From Anaerolineaceae bacterium (lineage in GTDB: Bacteria; Chloroflexota; Anaerolineae; Aggregatilineales; Phototrophicaceae), in assembly GCA_002699585.1 (NCBI GenBank), contig PABP01000014.1, forward strand, positions 62,001 to 126,000: 64,000 nt of DNA, read 5' to 3'. The notes below the pieces were generated by a model. The model was not told the DNA's origin, ran no database searches, and saw nothing but the letters and a program-made list of their open reading frames with translations. Position 1 is the first letter of the stretch. The number at the start of each line of letters is the position of its first letter. Positions 1-8,353 of this stretch are shown here, piece after piece. Position numbers and translations under genes: made by a program.

Positions 1-164
1 TCCTCATTCTGGACCAGGGCCGGATTGTTGCCAGCGGCAATCACAGCCAACTGCTGCAATCATCGCCGATTTACCAGGATATTTATCGCTCCCAATTTGG
101 CATCGACCCGGATGAACCCATCACAGACACCGTACAGGACCTGGAGCAAACGCGCCATGAGTAA
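1..164 (+). CDS. ABC exporter half-transporter, C-terminal fragment (5' end outside window)
   Basis: The reading frame enters from the left edge (first full codon at base 3) and stops with TAA at 162-164. The 53 visible residues read as the end of an ABC ATPase domain: the post-H-loop strand LILDQGRIVASGNHSQLLQ followed by a short YRSQFG tail, typical of BmrA/MsbA-like fused permease-ATPase exporters. The next gene starts inside this one (8-base overlap), so the two are co-translated and probably form a heterodimeric exporter. Only the tail can be judged, so the full length and substrate are unknown. Confidence 0.8.
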   Translation, partial: LILDQGRIVASGNHSQLLQSSPIYQDIYRSQFGIDPDEPITDTVQDLEQTRHE

Positions 165-1968
165 TCAACGGACCCCCAGAGTACGATTAGGCTATGGTGG
201 CGGTGTCAGCTTGACGGGTGAAGGCGCCAGCAACGCCCGTCAGACCGTCCGCCGTTTGTTTGGTTTCCTCAGTCCCTACTGGCGCAGGCTGAGCGTTGTC
301 GCGGTTCTGTCATTCATCGGGACCATGTGCCGCTTGGCTGGTCCGATTTTGATTGGGTTGGCCATTGATCAGTACATCGTAGCAGGCAATCTGGATGGCC
401 TGCTGAGCCTGATTATGACGATTGTCGCTGTTTACTTCGTTTCTGGCGTCGCGGAAGTGGTGCAGGGGCAGGTGATGGTGGTGGTTGGTCAGCGCTTCGT
501 CGCGAGGCTGCGTAGCCGCCTATTCAGCCACATTCAGTCGCTTTCGATGGCCTATCACGATCATCATTCGGCGGGCGATTTGATGAGCCGCGTTTCCAAC
601 GATACCGAGGCCATCAATCTGGCTGTCTCCAATGGCCTGATCGAATTCACTAAAAATGTGCTGTTGCTGGGCGGCATCATGATCGCTATGTTCGTGTTGA
701 ACTGGCAATTAGCCATTGGGACGGCCACCCTGCTGCCGATCATGCTGGCTATCACGGTCTGGGTGACGCAGTACAGCCGCAAAGCCTTCCGCCAGGTGCA
801 GACCAACCTGGGCAATCTCAATGGGGTGATGGAAGAAAACATCGCGGGTATCCGCGTGGTGAAAGCCTTCGCCCACGAAGAAGCCACCTATGACCAGTTC
901 GTAGCGGCCAACGCCCAGTACAAACAGGCAGGCGTCCGCGCTGACATCATCACGGCGGCACTAGGCCCCATGTTCAATACTATGAATATCATCGTCATTG
1001 CCGCCGTTGCCCTGCTGGGTGGCTGGCTGGCCCTACAGAACGTGGTGCAGGTCGGCGTGATTGCGACCTTTGTCATCTACGTGCGCAATTTCTTCCAGCC
1101 CATGCGGGCTATTGCCATGCTCTACAACCAGCTTCAATCGGCGCTGGCCGGGGCGGAACGCATCTTCACGGTATTGGATGCCGCCCCCTCTGTTCAGGAT
1201 CCGGCTAATGCAAAACCGCTGCCTCAGGTAAAGGGCGCTGTGACCTTCGAGGATGTCAGCTTTGAGTACGTGCCCGATAAGCCCGTCCTGACGGATGTCC
1301 ATATGCACGTCGAACCGGGGCAGACCATCGCGCTGGTGGGACCAACCGGCGCTGGCAAGACGACCATCATCAGCCTGTTAAGCCGCTTTTACGATGTAAC
1401 CCAAGGCACGATCTCTATTGATGGGCATGACATTCGCACGGTGCAGCAGGCGTCGATTCGCCAGCAGTTAGGCATCGTGCTGCAAAACACGTTTTTGTTC
1501 TCCGGCACCATCCTGGAGAACATTCGCTATGGGCGCCTGGATGCCACCGAAGACGAGATCATCGCCGCCGCTAAGCTGGCCAATGCCGACCGCTTCATCC
1601 AATTGCTGCCGCAGGGCTATCAAACGATTGTCTCCGAGCAGGGTAACAATTTTAGTCATGGGCAACGCCAACTTCTAGCGATTGCCCGTGCTGTGCTGGC
1701 CGACCCGCGCATCCTGATTTTGGACGAGGCCACCAGCAGCGTCGATACGCGTACCGAAGTCTATATTCAGGAAGCATTGCTGCGCCTGTTGGAAGGTCGA
1801 ACGGCATTCGTGATCGCCCACCGCCTGAGCACGATCCGCAATGCTGATATGGTGCTGGTGGTCAACGATCATCGCATTATCGAGCGCGGCACCCATGATG
1901 AACTGCTGGCCATGAAGGGCTTTTACTACAATCTGTACATGAGCCAGTTCCGCCATTCCCGAGAGTAA
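157..1968 (+). CDS. ABC exporter, fused permease-ATPase (second half of a heterodimer)
   Basis: 603 residues from the ATG at 157. An in-frame upstream start at 25 would lie wholly inside the preceding gene, and ATG 157 gives the usual short overlap. The N-terminal half is a six-helix ABC membrane domain (about residues 45-320). The ATPase half has Walker A GPTGAGKT (about 395-402), Walker B ILILDEATSSVD and the H-loop IAHRLST. The signature motif reads FSHGQRQ rather than LSGGQ. Together with the upstream half it would make an efflux pump or lipid/drug exporter of the MdlB/YheH type. The substrate cannot be told from sequence. Confidence 0.93.
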   Translation: MSNQRTPRVRLGYGGGVSLTGEGASNARQTVRRLFGFLSPYWRRLSVVAVLSFIGTMCRLAGPILIGLAIDQYIVAGNLDGLLSLIMTIVAVYFVSGVAEVVQGQVMVVVGQRFVARLRSRLFSHIQSLSMAYHDHHSAGDLMSRVSNDTEAINLAVSNGLIEFTKNVLLLGGIMIAMFVLNWQLAIGTATLLPIMLAITVWVTQYSRKAFRQVQTNLGNLNGVMEENIAGIRVVKAFAHEEATYDQFVAANAQYKQAGVRADIITAALGPMFNTMNIIVIAAVALLGGWLALQNVVQVGVIATFVIYVRNFFQPMRAIAMLYNQLQSALAGAERIFTVLDAAPSVQDPANAKPLPQVKGAVTFEDVSFEYVPDKPVLTDVHMHVEPGQTIALVGPTGAGKTTIISLLSRFYDVTQGTISIDGHDIRTVQQASIRQQLGIVLQNTFLFSGTILENIRYGRLDATEDEIIAAAKLANADRFIQLLPQGYQTIVSEQGNNFSHGQRQLLAIARAVLADPRILILDEATSSVDTRTEVYIQEALLRLLEGRTAFVIAHRLSTIRNADMVLVVNDHRIIERGTHDELLAMKGFYYNLYMSQFRHSRE

Positions 1969-2177
1969 TACTCTGATATGCGTTAGGGTGTTCATTTGCC
2001 CTGGGCCGTTGTTTTCGAGGCACGCCGCTGTGGGAACTCATGTCATGGCAGCGTGCTTTGGGGCTTTATTAGCATAATCTCGGTCCAATACGATAGAATC
2101 TGATGCATAGGCTCCCAAGCTGAAAACGCACATCATACATACAAGTCAACGCACCGTTGAATAAGGGCTGGAAATCT

Positions 2178-3011
2178 ATGTATATCCACGTTGGTTGCCA
2201 TATCCAGTATGAATGTCCACAGCCCACGCCGATGCTGTTTGTACTCAGCCCGTCTCATAACTCAAACCACTATCTTGCGGAAGAAAAACGTTCTGTGACG
2301 CCGTCGGTGTCGATTGACGAATATATGGACACTTACGGCAATATCGTCTGGAGATTGGTCGCACCAGAAGGGTCGTTCCAGATCGACTACGACGCTTTGG
2401 TCGCTTTGCCAGCAACGCCTGATCCTGTGTTCCCTGATTTGCCGAAGACTGCTGTTGAAAACCTGCCCAGCGATGTGATTATCTATACTTTGCCCAGCCG
2501 CCTGTGCCCCTCGGATATGTTCATTGACGAGGCGTGGCAGTTGTTTGGTGATGTACAAGGAGGATGGGCGCAGGTCCAAGCCGTTTGTGATTGGCTGCAT
2601 GACAATATCTTGTATGCACCGGATAGCACATCCAGTACAACCGCCTGGGATTCCTATCAACAGAGGCAGGGTGTTTGTCGGGATTTTGCGCATCTGGGCG
2701 TGTCTTTTTGCCGCGCTTTGAACTTCCCCGCGCGTTATGTGTGTGGCTATCTACCCGATATTGATGTTCCTGTTAACCCGACGCCTATGGACTTCCATGC
2801 CTGGTTTGAAGTGTTCATTGATGGCATCTGGTGTACCTTCGATGCACGGCACAATACGCCGCGTATCGGGCGTGTGCTTGTGGCCCGCGGACGCGATGCA
2901 ATTGATGTCGCCTTCGCAACCCTCTATGGCGGTGCGCAGATGACAACTCTCAAAGTATGGGCCGATCAAGTCGATGAGCAGTCAACGCTTGGCGCTTTAG
3001 CTAGCCAATAA
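2178..3011 (+). CDS. Transglutaminase-like cysteine protease-fold protein
   Basis: 277 residues from ATG 2178. A TTG seven codons upstream is possible but adds no conserved sequence, whereas MYIHVGC matches the way this family usually begins. The C-terminal half holds the transglutaminase-core triad: Cys in QGVCRDFAH (about residue 167), His in DFHAWFEV (about 207) and Asp in TFDARHN (about 222). The N-terminal half is the beta-rich domain that precedes the core in this family. No signal peptide is visible, so it is probably cytoplasmic. Such proteins act as amidases/peptidases or cross-linkers and often accompany alpha-E/circularly-permuted ATP-grasp genes, which are absent here. The gene is monocistronic. 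Confidence 0.87.
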   Translation: MYIHVGCHIQYECPQPTPMLFVLSPSHNSNHYLAEEKRSVTPSVSIDEYMDTYGNIVWRLVAPEGSFQIDYDALVALPATPDPVFPDLPKTAVENLPSDVIIYTLPSRLCPSDMFIDEAWQLFGDVQGGWAQVQAVCDWLHDNILYAPDSTSSTTAWDSYQQRQGVCRDFAHLGVSFCRALNFPARYVCGYLPDIDVPVNPTPMDFHAWFEVFIDGIWCTFDARHNTPRIGRVLVARGRDAIDVAFATLYGGAQMTTLKVWADQVDEQSTLGALASQ

Positions 3012-3149
3012 TCGCTAATGCCAAGCAACTTGGGGCAGAATCGCCGTTTCCAACGTAAATACAACTGAAAAAGGGTAAGATAATGTTAGGGCGTGTTCAG
3101 AGTACGCCTGACATAAAACTGATATTCTCAATCCTCTCCACCATCTAAG

Positions 3150-3499
3150 TTTGATGATGCCTGTTGAATTCTGATCATTGTCTAGAATCAAATTCAGGTC
3201 TTCTTGCTCACCAAATAGAACCTCCAGACAGTATGCATGACATGTCGCTCTTGAGTTAAAGAAGGATGATCTGATGACTGACAAGCGCACGGGCAAAAAG
3301 AAGAAAAAAGAAAAACTCCCTGTGACAGAAACGATGGAGACCCATGAAAAGGCTCCCGTAAATCTGTCTAAAAAGCCAAAGACCCGCAAAAAATAATACG
3401 CTGTCCGGTCAAGGGACTTGTTGCTTTGACTGGCACGATCCAACTACCGGTTTGATGATGTTCGTGGAATCCTGAGTTATCGTCTTAAGCAGGATTCAG
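3150..3499. repeat. Degenerate direct repeat pair (3150-3198 and 3451-3499)
   Basis: Both copies start TTTGATGATG, continue with a GAAT-CTGA block and a GTCT block, and end ATTCAG. Roughly two thirds of positions match over about 49 bases. They are 300 bases apart and bracket the Lys-rich micro-ORF. No terminal inverted repeats or transposase are present. Confidence 0.4.
3274..3396 (+). CDS. Small, very basic Lys-rich protein (40 aa)
   Basis: A 40-codon frame starting ATG at 3274 and stopping TAA at 3394-3396, preceded by a GAAGGA ribosome-binding site about 7 bases upstream. The product is dominated by Lys/Arg clusters (GKKKKKEK near the start, KKPKTRKK at the end) around a short acidic middle, giving a high positive charge. 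No family is recognised. Its composition would suit a nucleic-acid or ribosome-associated peptide, but that is only a compositional guess. The good SD spacing supports translation. The flanking repeats raise the alternative that it is part of a small repeated cassette. Confidence 0.5.
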   Translation: MTDKRTGKKKKKEKLPVTETMETHEKAPVNLSKKPKTRKK

Positions 3500-3660
3500 T
3501 ACCCCTCTTCCTCAATCTACCCAACAAAGACACACACGATCCTGAGATATGGATTATCACCAGGCCCGTTCTTCCTATACCTATATACCCAGGTTTAAGT
3601 TGATTCGCGCCTGCTCAAATACTGCTTTCCTTATTTTCTTATTCTCATCGGAGTTCCTCA

Positions 3661-4293
3661 ATGAAATTCAACATGAACACGCTAAAAATCGGCGTTGCCG
3701 TCATCATCGCCCTTGGGGCAATTTTCTGGGCTATTGATTCAAACCGGACCGATACCTATACAGGTTCCAATCTCGCGTTTGATATTGGTGGTGGCGCAGT
3801 CACAATCACCAATCCATCTGATGAAGTGGTCCCCGTACAGGTTGTGGGTACTGGCGCTCGCACCTTCAAGATTTCCAGCACCATTGAAGACGTATCCGGT
3901 TCCTCAACCCGCGTTGGCAGTGGCACCAGCAGCACGCAGTTGTACGAATTCGCACTGCCGTCTGGCACGAATACGCTTTCAATTGCGAATGGGACAAATG
4001 CTCGCTTTGAAACTGAAACCGATACACGTCTCCAGGCGAGCGTTAACCTGATGAGCACCGATAGTGTTAACGCCGTTAACGTCGTCGCCCTGGTGATCGT
4101 CGCCATCGCCTTGTTTTACATGTCGAATGTTACACAGCATGCCGGGTTTAAGATGCTGCGCCAAAGGCTGATGCCGACTGGACACAGTGTCACTTCCGAT
4201 ACATCGCCGACGCCTGACACCCCCGAGGGCGGCCAGGAAGAAGCGGCCCGCTCCTATGGTGACAACCGCGTCAAATCTGGCGATTGGTCCTAA
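3661..4293 (+). CDS. Bitopic membrane protein, tandem paralogue A
   Basis: 210 residues, preceded by a CGGAG-type ribosome-binding site 8 bases before ATG 3661. There is one N-terminal hydrophobic helix (about residues 8-24), then a Ser/Thr/Gly-rich beta-type extracytoplasmic domain of about 100 residues, a second helix (about 135-153) and a charged tail with a Pro/Thr stretch. The next gene encodes the same architecture with aligned motifs: YTGSNLAFDIGGGAVTITNP here against YSGSDLDVAVAGGPIIVTNP there. The family is not recognised. The N-in/C-in two-helix hairpin with an exposed domain suggests a membrane sensor or complex subunit, but no function can be assigned. Confidence 0.75.
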   Translation: MKFNMNTLKIGVAVIIALGAIFWAIDSNRTDTYTGSNLAFDIGGGAVTITNPSDEVVPVQVVGTGARTFKISSTIEDVSGSSTRVGSGTSSTQLYEFALPSGTNTLSIANGTNARFETETDTRLQASVNLMSTDSVNAVNVVALVIVAIALFYMSNVTQHAGFKMLRQRLMPTGHSVTSDTSPTPDTPEGGQEEAARSYGDNRVKSGDWS

Positions 4294-4364
4294 TAAGGTC
4301 CTAAGCTGGATGACTGATTTGAGAACGCTTACGTGTCTACAATACATGCAATGGAGAAAAACAG

Positions 4365-4949
4365 ATGAAATCCAAATTGAAAATAATTATCCCCATTATC
4401 ATCATCCTGGGTGTTACCGTTTGGGCGCTTAATTCCCTTATTACACGCTCCTATAGCGGCAGTGACCTCGACGTTGCTGTTGCTGGTGGTCCCATAATCG
4501 TAACAAACCCCTCGGAATCGTCCTTGCCGGTCCGCTTATTTAGTTCAAGTCCGGGTACGTTTACGGTCGCAAGTGCCACTGAATCTATCGAAGGGCGTTC
4601 CACGTCGGAAGGCACAGGGCGCACGGCGACCCAGTTTTACGATTTCACCCTGCCGTCAGGTATCACCGAATTTACAGTGTTGCGTGGTGCCAATATCAAC
4701 TTCGTCGCAAATTCTGACATGCCGCTTGATGTGACAGTGCAACCCTTAAACGCTGACGAAACCAGAACAACGCTTTTGATCACGGTGTTTGCCATATTGG
4801 CATCCCTGTTCTTTCTTTCGTACCAAAATGGACATCGGTGGATCAGCGCAGCCCGTCGCCAAAAAGCCGTCGATCAGGCGGCTGAACAGGAAACGGAGCG
4901 ACAAAACTTCAAACGCATTGTTGGGAATGTGTCCTCCAAAAGGCCTTAA
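4365..4949 (+). CDS. Bitopic membrane protein, tandem paralogue B
   Basis: 194 residues from ATG 4365 with a GGAG ribosome-binding site 8-9 bases upstream. Same layout as the preceding gene: helix 1 (about 5-24), a beta-rich exposed domain holding SGSDLDVAVAGG and QFYDFTLPSGITEF (paralogue: QLYEFALPSGTNTL), helix 2 (about 133-150) and a basic/acidic cytoplasmic tail of about 40 residues predicted helical. The 71-base gap suggests one transcript with paralogue A. The pair arose by tandem duplication and has diverged, mostly in the tails. Function unknown. Confidence 0.75.
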   Translation: MKSKLKIIIPIIIILGVTVWALNSLITRSYSGSDLDVAVAGGPIIVTNPSESSLPVRLFSSSPGTFTVASATESIEGRSTSEGTGRTATQFYDFTLPSGITEFTVLRGANINFVANSDMPLDVTVQPLNADETRTTLLITVFAILASLFFLSYQNGHRWISAARRQKAVDQAAEQETERQNFKRIVGNVSSKRP

Positions 4950-5312
4950 TTGGCTCATCAGAGCACGTCGTAAGCACCATACTCAACGCGATATGATGGC
5001 CTCATGCGTCAATACTTGATTGGCGCATTTTTGCTTGGTCCAATAATCCGATAAAAACCATTGCTTTATAGATGGGCCACTGTTTGCCTCGCATCAAGAA
5101 GCAGGCGAAATCCATGCGTCCAAGAGCATTTATACCTACAGATCGTGCAGCCAAAACACGAAGTTGATTATTGACTATGCCATGTCTGCCAGGATGTCCG
5201 GTATAGTAAAAGTACAAGTTGACACGTTGGTTCGGGTTATCCATCTGGTACTATAGATACCATCAAGCCCAAAGAAAGTTTCTAGTATTCCCAGAAGAGA
5301 GGTATATTCCTT
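4950..5312. other. Intergenic stretch with no supported gene
   Basis: 363 bases between paralogue B and a small ORF. An 80-codon minus-strand frame at 5002-5244 lacks a ribosome-binding site and family resemblance. A TTGACA occurs at 5219-5224 but no -10 hexamer stands at the right distance. Nothing else is visible. Confidence 0.4.
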
Positions 5313-5507
5313 ATGGATTTGAGCACTGTTTCCGATAAGCACATCAATGAACTTGAGCAGCAAGCAACCGCCTTACTCAAAACCTTGCGTACCGCCAAAC
5401 TCCAGGAACATGAGGCGTATGCCGTGTTACAGGCCCTAGAGCAGGAAGTTGGTCAGGCGCGACGTGATCGCTTTGATGAACAGAATCCCGAATATCGCGG
5501 GTTCTAG
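5313..5507 (+). CDS. Small helical protein (64 aa), unknown function
   Basis: A 64-codon frame with a GAGAGG ribosome-binding site about 10 bases upstream. The product is strongly helical and heptad-like (KHINELEQQATALLKTLRTA then LQALEQEVGQARRD) with alternating acidic and basic residues, i.e. a short coiled coil. No cysteine and no hydrophobic segment is seen, so a small soluble oligomeric protein is expected. It stands alone between the paralogue pair and the convergent sulfatase gene. No family is recognised. Confidence 0.6.
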   Translation: MDLSTVSDKHINELEQQATALLKTLRTAKLQEHEAYAVLQALEQEVGQARRDRFDEQNPEYRGF

Positions 5508-5561
5508 TTCTGATAGCATCATCATGGCACCTTGGCCACTGATAACCCATGAGAAAGCGTG

Positions 5562-7040
5562 TTAGTGACGCCGGTCGGCTTTGTGTGGCACGACGTCGCT
5601 CGTTTCCTGATAGAAGGTCAACATGCGGTCGATCATGGTTTGCTTGATTGAAGCCAGAGTTGGGTCATCAATGCGATTATCTAACTCCTGCGGATCTGCC
5701 TTGAGGTCATACAGTTCGTCTTTTTCGTATAATCGCCGCACATATTTATAGTCCGCCGTGCGACACATCGTCGCTTTGGTATGTTCAGGTCCGCTGGAAT
5801 GCTGCAAACGGATACGCGGCCAGTACAGCGCACCTTCTTCCTGTTGGGACTCGCTTTCCATCGCCTGGGATTCGCTATGCAGGCGGCCTCCTTCACAGAA
5901 CACAGCATCCCGATGCTGGTCAGTTGTGCCAGCGATCAAGGGCAGCAGTGATGTGCCAAAATACGAGTAGCCCGGTTCGATGCCTGTTAGAGCGTAGGCT
6001 GTCGCTGAAAAGTCGATTAGCTCGACCAGGGCATCGCGCGGCCCAGCCTCTATAGGGGTGCCTTTGGGTGGCTTGATGACGAAGGGGACGCGCGTCAGGC
6101 AGTCTTCAAACGAATTTTGTGCTTTTTCTACGACGCCATAATCGCCAGTGTAATCCCCATGATCGCCGAAGAAGAAAATCGCTGTGTCATCGTATATCCC
6201 CGCGTCTTTTAAGGCATCAACGATCATCCCGAATTGGTAATCAACGCGCGCGCACATACCATAATAGACCGCGCGCAGGTCCGTCCAGTGATCTTCCGTC
6301 CAGGTTTGCAGCCCTTGTCCCTCATAAATGCCATGCAGCATGCTGGATTTGCCATCCCAGTTGGTAGGTGTGGGGATACGTGGCGGCAGCTTGTCACGGT
6401 CAATCATGCTGAACCAGGGTTCTTCCACACCATAAGGCGGGTGCGGATAGGACAGTGGCAGATAGATGCACAAAGGCTGGTCGGCAGGCGCATTGTGAAT
6501 CATATCCACAGCCCCTTCAACCATCGCCCAATCGTTATCGTAGGCATAGGTTTCGTTTTCAGGGATGTCGATTTTGCCCTGGAAGAAGGAATAATAGTCG
6601 GCGCTGCCGGGGGCACTGCGCCAGGTTTGATCGACGTGTGCATTGGGCATAACCGGACGCTGGGGATCATCCGGCGCTTGATACTTTATGTCACAGTGGG
6701 CCTCGTAGCCATATTGACCGGGCACGAGGTCGTTTTTGCCACCCCACCAGACGAAATAGCCATTGTCCTTGAGCGTCTTTAGCAGGTTCGGCTCATCCGG
6801 TTGCAGCATATGGAACATGGTGCGGTGACCGCGTACATGCGGATACCAACCCGTCATGAACGAACAACGACTGGGCGTACATACCGGGTTCTGACAAAAG
6901 GCATAACGGAAGGCGACGGCGTCTTCTTCAATGATGTGGTCGAGGTTGGGCGTGATGGCTGCCGGGTTGTCCGCATAGCCGACGGCATCCCCCCGCCATT
7001 GGTCCGGGTTGAAGATCACGATATGGGGTCGCTTGGTCAT
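5562..7040 (-). CDS. Sulfatase (formylglycine-dependent), cytoplasmic type
   Basis: 492 residues. The sulfatase signature CTPSR is present with Cys54 as the formylglycine precursor. The N-terminal metal-site motif HIVIFNPDQWRGD and the distal metal/phosphatase-fold motif FFFGDHGDYTGDYG are also intact, so the enzyme should be active on a sulfate ester. The length fits arylsulfatase/choline-sulfatase-like members. No signal peptide is visible, so it either acts inside the cell or on an imported sulfated small molecule or oligosaccharide. It has no maturase (FGE/anSME) next door. A 33-base gap separates it from the ABC permease gene upstream, so it may be read through from that operon. Confidence 0.9.
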   Translation of the reverse strand: MTKRPHIVIFNPDQWRGDAVGYADNPAAITPNLDHIIEEDAVAFRYAFCQNPVCTPSRCSFMTGWYPHVRGHRTMFHMLQPDEPNLLKTLKDNGYFVWWGGKNDLVPGQYGYEAHCDIKYQAPDDPQRPVMPNAHVDQTWRSAPGSADYYSFFQGKIDIPENETYAYDNDWAMVEGAVDMIHNAPADQPLCIYLPLSYPHPPYGVEEPWFSMIDRDKLPPRIPTPTNWDGKSSMLHGIYEGQGLQTWTEDHWTDLRAVYYGMCARVDYQFGMIVDALKDAGIYDDTAIFFFGDHGDYTGDYGVVEKAQNSFEDCLTRVPFVIKPPKGTPIEAGPRDALVELIDFSATAYALTGIEPGYSYFGTSLLPLIAGTTDQHRDAVFCEGGRLHSESQAMESESQQEEGALYWPRIRLQHSSGPEHTKATMCRTADYKYVRRLYEKDELYDLKADPQELDNRIDDPTLASIKQTMIDRMLTFYQETSDVVPHKADRRH

Positions 7041-7073
7041 TCAGGGTCCCTTCTCTAGCTAAGGTGCAAATGA

Positions 7074-8351
7074 CTAATCGTGCTTGAGCGCAATCACCGG
7101 GGGTAAATTAGCGGCACGCCATGCCGGGTACAAACCCGCGAAGATGCCTACTATCGTTGCCAGCCCAATTGCGAAAACAGTGAGTTCCGAAGGAACCACC
7201 AACAGTTGGCCGCTAATCTGGTTGGGGTCGATAGGCAAAAAATAGTAGCCACCATCGCCCTGGGGCATATTCTGAATACCCGTATTGACCAGATAGCTAA
7301 CCCCTTGTGCCAGCAAAACGCCCATGATGCCCCCAACCAATCCGACCAGTCCCGCTTCCAGCAAGAACAGGGTCAAGATGGCTTCGTTTGTAGCGCCGAT
7401 GGCCTTCATGATACCAATCTCACGGGTCCGTTCCATGATGGCCATCATCATGGTATTGGCCACACCAAAGGCGGCGACCAACAAGGCTACACCACCCACC
7501 GCGCCCAGCATCAGGCGCATGGTGACGAAGAAATCGTTGAGGCTGTTGAGATAATCCCCGATGCCGCCGGCCCCAAATCCCATGTCTTTAATGGCCTCGG
7601 AAATATCGCTGACTGATTCGCGGTCAGCGGCGAAGACCGTCACCTGGTCATAGGTAAAAGTCTCTGGGTCATATTCTTCACCTGTGATCCACTCATTCCA
7701 CTCTCGCACCTGATTGATGTCCATATAGATGACATAATCGGTGAAGCTGTTGGTTTGGGCCAATTCTGCGCTGAATGTCAGGTCTACCTCTCGGGTGGAA
7801 CCCGCACTGAAATTCGATAGCATCAGCGTAATCGGTCCATCTTGCATCAGGTCAATAGAGATCGGTGTAAATTCTTCGGATTCAGGATTGTAAAAGTTTT
7901 CGTGTACGGTAGAGCCTGCAATCACCTGCCCGGCTGCCAGGGAGGGTTCCCCGCGTGCGACAGGCAGAGACATATAGGGTAACAGGCGCGGATCAATGCC
8001 CATGATTTCGCCAAAGCCGAAGTAATCCTCATAGCTCATCTGGCCGGATTGCAAGCGCACCGTCGGCAAGACGAGCCGAACGCCGGGGATCTGCCAGAAA
8101 TCGATGATGGCCTGCTCAGTAAGAGCGGGGGCATCTTCTGAGCCACCGCGCCCGGTCGTATAGACGTCGATTTGCGTCAGGGTGGTGCTTTCGCCAATGC
8201 CCGCTTCAGCAGCATTTTGCAGGCCGAACGTGAGCGCAATCAGCAAGATAACGGCTGTGGTACCGACGACAACGCCGCCCACTGTCATTAAGAGCCGGGC
8301 GCGTGCCCGCCCCAGATTGCTGATCGCAAGCTGCAAGAGTTCTTGGAACAT
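7074..8351 (-). CDS. MacB/FtsX-type ABC transporter permease
   Basis: 425 residues when started at MFQELLQLAISNLGRARARLL. The 16 codons upstream would overlap the preceding gene, while this ATG lies 2 bases past its stop. Topology is that of MacB/LolE permeases: one N-terminal helix (about 19-42), a large extracytoplasmic domain of about 220 residues, and three C-terminal helices (about 275-300, 325-350, 385-410) with the ERTREIGIMKAIGAT coupling motif and the closing GLYPAWRAANLPPVIALKHD. It pairs with the ATPase at 10600-11343; between them lies the TIG/CARDB secreted protein. Confidence 0.92.
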   Translation of the reverse strand: MFQELLQLAISNLGRARARLLMTVGGVVVGTTAVILLIALTFGLQNAAEAGIGESTTLTQIDVYTTGRGGSEDAPALTEQAIIDFWQIPGVRLVLPTVRLQSGQMSYEDYFGFGEIMGIDPRLLPYMSLPVARGEPSLAAGQVIAGSTVHENFYNPESEEFTPISIDLMQDGPITLMLSNFSAGSTREVDLTFSAELAQTNSFTDYVIYMDINQVREWNEWITGEEYDPETFTYDQVTVFAADRESVSDISEAIKDMGFGAGGIGDYLNSLNDFFVTMRLMLGAVGGVALLVAAFGVANTMMMAIMERTREIGIMKAIGATNEAILTLFLLEAGLVGLVGGIMGVLLAQGVSYLVNTGIQNMPQGDGGYYFLPIDPNQISGQLLVVPSELTVFAIGLATIVGIFAGLYPAWRAANLPPVIALKHD

Positions 8352-8353
8352 GC

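Larger units (their letters stand above)
3012..3660. other. Long mostly non-coding stretch with one micro-ORF and a degenerate direct repeat
   Basis: Apart from the 40-codon reading frame at 3274-3396 this 650-base stretch shows no convincing gene. A degenerate direct repeat of about 49 bases, both copies starting TTTGATGATG and ending ATTCAG, sits at 3150-3198 and 3451-3499, flanking the micro-ORF. The opposite-strand open frame across it owes its length to reading the lysine-rich ORF backwards. Confidence 0.5.

Noticed and set aside
2021-2080. Possible terminator after the ABC exporter
   Set aside because: The GCACGC...GCGTGC arms are interrupted, the loop is long and the T-run is weak.
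3015-3443. 142-codon minus-strand open frame
   Set aside because: It reads a Lys-rich plus-strand ORF backwards (Phe/Ser runs), has no ribosome-binding site and matches no family style.
5002-5244. 80-codon minus-strand open frame in a gene-free stretch
   Set aside because: No SD, no hydrophobic or catalytic pattern, and no operon context.
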